64,000 nt of DNA from Flavobacteriales bacterium (GTDB taxonomy: Bacteria > Bacteroidota > Bacteroidia > Flavobacteriales_F > PHOS-HE28). The first letter of the stretch is position 1, and each line of letters opens with the position of its first letter. Positions 59,480 to 64,000 of the stretch are shown in pieces. Under the pieces are notes generated by a model that searched no databases, had not been told where the DNA came from, and saw only the letters and a program-made list of their open reading frames with translations. The stretch is taken from the NCBI GenBank assembly GCA_016719225.1, contig JADKAN010000005.1, positions 124,001 to 188,000 of the forward strand, read 5' to 3'. The translations under genes were made by a program, and so were the position numbers.

Positions 59480-61269
59480 ATGCGTCTCAGTACACTTTCG
59501 CTCCTTGTTTCTCTGAGCTCTGCCGCACTTGCTCAGACTCCCTTCGAACGTATCTACACCATGCCGGGCGCCTTGGATATCCTCGGTGCGACTATGGACA
59601 ATGATGGCAATTTCGTGATCGCTTCGGTGAACGAGGGCGATATGCAGGTAAGCCGGATCTCTGCGGAGGGAGAACATGAGTGGACACGCACGTATCCATA
59701 CTTCGCTGACGAGGGACTTTATGGGAACGGCATTGCTGTGTACCTGATGGGAACATTGTGGTCGTAGGGTATACGATCGGTACCCTGACGAACTCCCGCG
59801 ACGGGGTCATTCTGCACATCGCATCGGACGGCACGTTGGGCGACGTGCAACGCATTGATGCGGGCACGGGCTCGAACGCCCTCCATTATTTGAAGGCAAC
59901 CCCGGACGGCTTCATTGCCACTGGTCGGGCGGAAGGGGGCCCAGGTAATCAGTATGACATGCTCCTGGCTAAGCTGGATGCATCCGGGGTCATGCAATGG
60001 TCACACACCTTCGGTTCCACCGGTTGGGATTGGGCTTATGACGCGATCCCCTTGGCAGGCGGAGGATATGCCATGGTGGGTTATGGTGATGAACTCGGGA
60101 CCGGGTTCTCCCCATCCGGATACCTGGTGCGGACCGATGCGGCCGGGAATGAGATGTGGGCGCGCAGTATAAGCAGCGGCGGTGGAGTGGATGAGGCTTA
60201 CTGTGTCATGGAGAACAGCAATGGAGATCTTTATGTGGGCGGTCGTTCCCTTGGTTACATCCCGGGTGATGTCACGGCCTACCTCACCAAGATCTCCAGC
60301 ACGGGAACACATCTTTGGACACGCATCCTGGAGCATGGCATCGAAGTCCAAACCATGACACCGGCAGCTAACGGAGGTGTGAATTGGCTGGCGCGTCCGC
60401 AATTTCTTCCTGGCGGTGGTGGGGATTATGACATGGCGTGGGGAACCTTCAGCGCTGATGGCACATTACTGAGCTCAAAACTTCACGGTGGTGTGGGTGC
60501 GGATGTTGGTATCGGAATGTTCAACATGCTTGGAGGTGGTCGTGCGATCACTGGTTTCACCAATACAGGCACGACCACTTGGAGCGGAGACCTTATTATT
60601 ACTGATGCCGATGGTAACGGAGGCTGCCGTGACATCGACCTGCCACTGAACTGGACCTCGGCCACGGCCCTCGTTACACCCTTTGTCAGTCTTGCTGCAT
60701 CCGGTTTCACCTCCTTTCCCTACCCACTTGGCGAAGTCGCGGTACCGGTGAGCAGCATGAACCCTTGCTGCGACGAGAGTGCAGCGTTCAACCTACAGGT
60801 CCAGAACGATGGATTCACTTGGGATTTCACGGATGCCAGCACCGGCGCGAACACCTATGCTTGGGATTTCGGCGATGGAAGTACCAGCACCGACGCATCA
60901 CCCATGCACACGTTTGCCGGGAACGGCAACTACACGGTTTGTCTCACGATCACCGGTGATTGTGGTGATGCTTCCGCTTGTGAGACCGTCTCCATTTCAG
61001 TCGGGATACAGCACCTTAATGGTGAGTTCGGCAGAACCCGTCTTTTCCCTTCACCCGCCTCCGATCGTTTCACCGTTGACAGTCCCCGCGATCCGATCAA
61101 GTCCTTGGAATTGATCGACAACGATGGGCGCTTGGTGCGTACCGTTGAGGGGTCTGGTGCCCTCCGCATGGATGTCCCTGTGGATGCAGTAACATCCGGC
61201 ATCTATGTGGTACGTGTTACGCTCTCGAACAACACACTTAATTATCTCCGGGTGGTCATCGCACCTTGA
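59480..61269 (+). pseudogene. Secreted PKD-domain protein with T9SS type A sorting domain, frameshifted
   Basis: The gene opens with a signal peptide (MRLSTLSLLVSLSSAALAQ) and delta-60-like repeats. At 59743-59744 one base is missing: the sequence TAC CTG ATG GGA should read TAC C-C-T GAT GGG (YPDG). The frame then continues without interruption from 59745 to the stop at 61269, giving further repeats, a PKD domain (WDFGDGSTSTDASPMHTFAG), and a T9SS type A sorting domain (RLFPSPASDRF ... SGIYVVRVTL). With one C added the product would be about 596 aa. The lesion may be real or a short-homopolymer error. As read, translation ends at 59767. Confidence 0.85.
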
Positions 61270-61280
61270 GCCAAGAACTG

Positions 61281-63941
61281 ATGTTGACCGGACTTCTATA
61301 TGGCCTGAGCCGAAGACGCCACCTGCTGAGGTGGCGTTGTTCGGCTCTTGCATTATGTATACCGGTACTCTTGACCGCACAGGAGATCTGCGACAATGGG
61401 ATCGATGATGACGGGAACGGCCTGATCGATCTGAACGACACGCTGGCTTGCCCCTGCACGCTTCTCCCTCCGCAGGTGAACCTTATCACGAATGGCTCTT
61501 TTGAGGATCACACCTGTTGTCCGAACGCCGATCCATCATGGCCTATCGGCCACATCGACTGCGCCAATGGCTGGGACGATTATATGGTATCGGCCTCCTG
61601 CGACTACTATGCCTGCGGCTATATGCCGACCGGTGTTCCGCAGCCCATCCCCGATGGCAATGGTTTGGCCGGTTTCGGACAGTTCACCGACTGGAGCGGG
61701 ATCAACAGCTATTACGAAAACCTGGTCCAATGCTTGGCCACGCCACTGGTGAACGGTGCAGCGTATGAGTTCTCGTTCAACATGGCAGCGGTGCGAAGTT
61801 CCATGGCACCAGCGATCAACCTGAACCTCACCGTTCCGGTGAATTTCGGCCCGATCGACATGGTGCTCTATGGAATAGATACCTGTCCATCCTCCCCCTA
61901 CGTGGCCTATGATCCCGTATGGGGCAATCCCTTACCGGCAACCATATGTGCCACCGATCTGCATTGGATACCACTGGGCCAAGTGACATATAACCCCGTG
62001 GGCGCTTGGCAGGAATTGAGCTTCACATTCCAAGCGCCGTTCGATGTGGGAGCGATCCTGTTCGGTCCTGCATGCCCCATACCAGCTGACTATATCAGCA
62101 CAAATTCGACTTGGCCCTACTTTCTCATGGATGACATGAGCCTGGTCCCTGTTGAACTCTCGTTAACGACCACAGGAAATCCCTGTACCAACGACCTGTT
62201 GCTCACTGTGGCACCTTTTGACCTCGTGAACAATACCTATCAATGGTATTTGGACGGGGTGGCCCTAGTGGGGGAGACAGGTGACTCGCTTCACGCGTCA
62301 GACCTTGGGTTGGGTGCCGGCATGTACGCGATGCGGCTCATACGCTGGGACGGAACTTGCGCATTGGCCCAGACGGAGGTCGTTTCTCTTTATCCGGAGC
62401 CCTTGGCCAGTGCTACGCCGTCCTCGGGTTGTGCTCCGCTCAATGTGGTCTTGAACAACCTCACCGACCCGGCATTGAACGGGTCCGTGATGTGGGACCT
62501 TGGGGATGGTGCCACGTCCGTGGCAAACTCGGTGCTACACACCTACGTGCTCCCCGGCAGCTACGACGTCCGCCTTACCGTTACCTCCGCGCTCGGCTGC
62601 ATGTCGGATAGCCTCTTCGAAGGCTTGGTGACCGTGTACCCGACACCGCAGGCGTCATTTTTCCCTGATACCACCGTAGGCTGCGTCGGATTGGAGGTAG
62701 GATTCACCAGCATCAGCACCCCGGCTGGTACCTATGATTATTCTTGGTCCTTCGGTGATGGCGTCATTACCGATCAGAACCCGGTACAGCATGCCTACAG
62801 CGCCCCGGGGACGTATAATGTCATGCTCACGGTGACGTCCGCTGACGGCTGCCATGATGATACGCTCAGGTCCCAGCTCATCCAGATCCTTCCCACGCCC
62901 GAGCCTGCATTCTCTTTCTCCCCGGACAACGGTTGTGTTCCGCTTCAGGTCCGCTTTGACAATCAAACCCCGGACGCGGATCATCAATCCGCTTTTTGGG
63001 ACCTCGGTAACGGACAAACGGACACGACTACCAATGCGGACGGGCTTTACGTTACTCCAGGCAGCTATACTGTGTCGTTGACCATGACCAATGCGATCGG
63101 GTGCAGTGCTACATTAACGGTGAACAATGCAGTGACCGCACACGGTTTACCAGTGGTCACCTTTTTCGTTGACCCCGACACCGGTTGTGCCCCCTTGCAA
63201 GTTGAGTTCACGAATACCACCGACCCGGGAATGATCGGAGGTTGCACTTGGCAGTTCGGCGATGGGGCTAATTCCTCGTCATGCGGTACCTCACACACCT
63301 ACCAGTATCCCGGGACCTACAACGTTTCCCTCACCGTCACTTCACCATTCGGTTGTGAAGGCGATACCACCTTGTACCATTTGGTTCATGTGGATCCATC
63401 ACCTTCAGCACATTTCGCTTTCGGCCCTCAGCCTACTGATTTCTACCATCCAGACATTATGTTCAACGACCATTCAAGCGATGATGCCATCGCTTGGTAT
63501 TGGTCCTTTCCACAAGGATTGCCCAGTAACTCTGCGGATACGGTCGTAATGGTCTCTTTCCCGGGTGACCAGGGCGGGACCTACCCAGTGGAACTGGTCG
63601 TAACGAACATCTTCGGATGTACGGACACGATCGTACATCCAGTGAAGATCGATGGGATCTTCAGTGTTTACGTTCCCAACGCGTTCACACCGAATAGCGA
63701 TAGCGTGAACGACCTGTTCTATCCCGTGATCAAGGACGCTGACGGACGTGATTATGACTTCAGCGTCTTCGACCGATGGGGTGCGGAGATCTTTCATACC
63801 GTGGATATGGGGACCGGTTGGGATGGCACGGTGAAAGATTCTGAACCCAAGACGGACGTTTACACTTGGAAGCTCCGCGTCCGCAGTGCCGTGGACGGGT
63901 TCATGCGGGCTTATACCGGGAAGGTGACGGTACTCCGCTAG
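61281..63941 (+). CDS. Large PKD-repeat protein with T9SS type B (gliding-associated) C-terminal domain
   Basis: An 886-aa secreted protein. A basic n-region and signal peptide (CIPVLLTAQE) lead into ICDNGIDDDGNGLIDLNDT, a common Bacteroidota surface-protein opening, and a region with SGINSYYENL and DMSLVPVE typical of a carbohydrate-binding-like module. Five PKD-type domains follow (about residues 370-800), each with C(A/V)PL near its start and a WxFGDG or WDLGDG core; the fifth is degenerate (WSFPQG). The last 90 residues (VYVPNAFTPNSDSVNDLF ... FDRWGAEIFHT ... GWDG) form a type B T9SS sorting domain used by gliding adhesins. ATG 61281 chosen. A 41-base hairpin covers codons 9-23. Confidence 0.88.
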   Translation: MLTGLLYGLSRRRHLLRWRCSALALCIPVLLTAQEICDNGIDDDGNGLIDLNDTLACPCTLLPPQVNLITNGSFEDHTCCPNADPSWPIGHIDCANGWDDYMVSASCDYYACGYMPTGVPQPIPDGNGLAGFGQFTDWSGINSYYENLVQCLATPLVNGAAYEFSFNMAAVRSSMAPAINLNLTVPVNFGPIDMVLYGIDTCPSSPYVAYDPVWGNPLPATICATDLHWIPLGQVTYNPVGAWQELSFTFQAPFDVGAILFGPACPIPADYISTNSTWPYFLMDDMSLVPVELSLTTTGNPCTNDLLLTVAPFDLVNNTYQWYLDGVALVGETGDSLHASDLGLGAGMYAMRLIRWDGTCALAQTEVVSLYPEPLASATPSSGCAPLNVVLNNLTDPALNGSVMWDLGDGATSVANSVLHTYVLPGSYDVRLTVTSALGCMSDSLFEGLVTVYPTPQASFFPDTTVGCVGLEVGFTSISTPAGTYDYSWSFGDGVITDQNPVQHAYSAPGTYNVMLTVTSADGCHDDTLRSQLIQILPTPEPAFSFSPDNGCVPLQVRFDNQTPDADHQSAFWDLGNGQTDTTTNADGLYVTPGSYTVSLTMTNAIGCSATLTVNNAVTAHGLPVVTFFVDPDTGCAPLQVEFTNTTDPGMIGGCTWQFGDGANSSSCGTSHTYQYPGTYNVSLTVTSPFGCEGDTTLYHLVHVDPSPSAHFAFGPQPTDFYHPDIMFNDHSSDDAIAWYWSFPQGLPSNSADTVVMVSFPGDQGGTYPVELVVTNIFGCTDTIVHPVKIDGIFSVYVPNAFTPNSDSVNDLFYPVIKDADGRDYDFSVFDRWGAEIFHTVDMGTGWDGTVKDSEPKTDVYTWKLRVRSAVDGFMRAYTGKVTVLR
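61307..61347 (+). other. Long imperfect hairpin across the signal-peptide codons
   Basis: GAGCCGAA pairs with TTCGGCTC, then (after a 1x2 internal loop) ACGCCACCT pairs with AGGTGGCGT around loop GCTG. It begins 38 bases after the preceding stop, inside the 5' end of the next coding sequence. Confidence 0.7.
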
Positions 63942-64000
63942 GTCCTCGGTCCCCGCAACTTGTTGAACTGCCCATCCCATCCGGAATGGTCGTTCCCTAA
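63942..64000. other. Trailing 59 bases, nothing recognised
   Basis: After the stop of the PKD protein no start codon with a convincing frame is seen before the window ends. Confidence 0.6.

Noticed and set aside
1..64000. CRISPR arrays, IS elements, integrases, rRNA genes
   Set aside because: No regularly spaced repeats, transposase or integrase motifs, or rRNA sequence were found anywhere in the window.

Overview
The window looks like chromosomal DNA of a moderately GC-rich member of the Bacteroidota, most likely a Flavobacteriales-type lineage. Evidence: several type IX secretion (T9SS) cargo proteins with type A or type B sorting domains and PKD repeats; two TonB-dependent receptors with carboxypeptidase-like N-terminal domains; a PorV/PorQ-type barrel; DUF5686 and DUF3127 proteins; a kynurenine-pathway gene pair; a GGGP-synthase-like enzyme; LytS/LytTR signalling; and Bacteroidota-type -7 promoter elements (TAnnTTTG and, here, TAnnTTCG). 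No phage, IS element, CRISPR array or rRNA was seen. Two genes are broken: an SRPBCC gene by an internal TAG, and a secreted-protein gene by a one-base frameshift.

Layout. 1-4 kb: end of an M20 amidohydrolase, an atypical alanine-racemase-like gene, an alanine/ornithine-racemase-family gene, an unknown secreted protein and a UbiA-like membrane protein. 4-6.7 kb: kynU-kmo. 6.8-14.7 kb: outer-membrane and secreted proteins, the broken SRPBCC gene, a DUF2132 protein, an MBL-fold hydrolase, a 1091-aa protein combining a propeller with an outer-membrane barrel, and a second M20 amidohydrolase. 14.8-21.5 kb: recQ, then tatC - DUF5686 - lptB. 21.5-27.9 kb: PnuC-type transporter, P-loop kinase, an inverted T9SS cargo gene, and a TonB-dependent receptor behind a clear TPP riboswitch. 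28-31.5 kb: GGGP-synthase-like gene, ahcY, a Rieske-like lipoprotein and a small basic secreted protein. 31.9-40.9 kb: a receptor / 1370-aa secreted protein / PorV-like barrel trio. 40.9-46 kb: greA, HIT, ruvC, flippase-like protein plus glycosyltransferase, DUF3127 and flavin reductase. 46-50.5 kb: tRNA-Leu(UAG), tig, two tandem clpP genes, clpX. 50.7-57 kb: bifunctional nuclease, second flippase-like protein, CNT nucleoside transporter, ClC channel, thyA-folA. 57.3-64 kb: LytS/LytTR pair and two large secreted PKD/T9SS proteins.

How the genes fit together. The clearest functional inference is a vitamin-uptake module. A TPP riboswitch controls a TonB-dependent receptor, and a PnuC-family inner-membrane transporter plus a small P-loop kinase lie nearby, so this could be thiamine salvage with a non-standard kinase rather than nicotinamide riboside salvage. 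The proteostasis block tig-clpP-clpP-clpX carries two roughly 86% identical, catalytically intact ClpP subunits. Cell-envelope biogenesis is served by tatC, lptB, DUF5686, the PorV-like trio, the glycosyltransferase/flippase pair and the GGGP-synthase-like enzyme. Several gene pairs overlap as ATGA or TGATG, indicating translational coupling.
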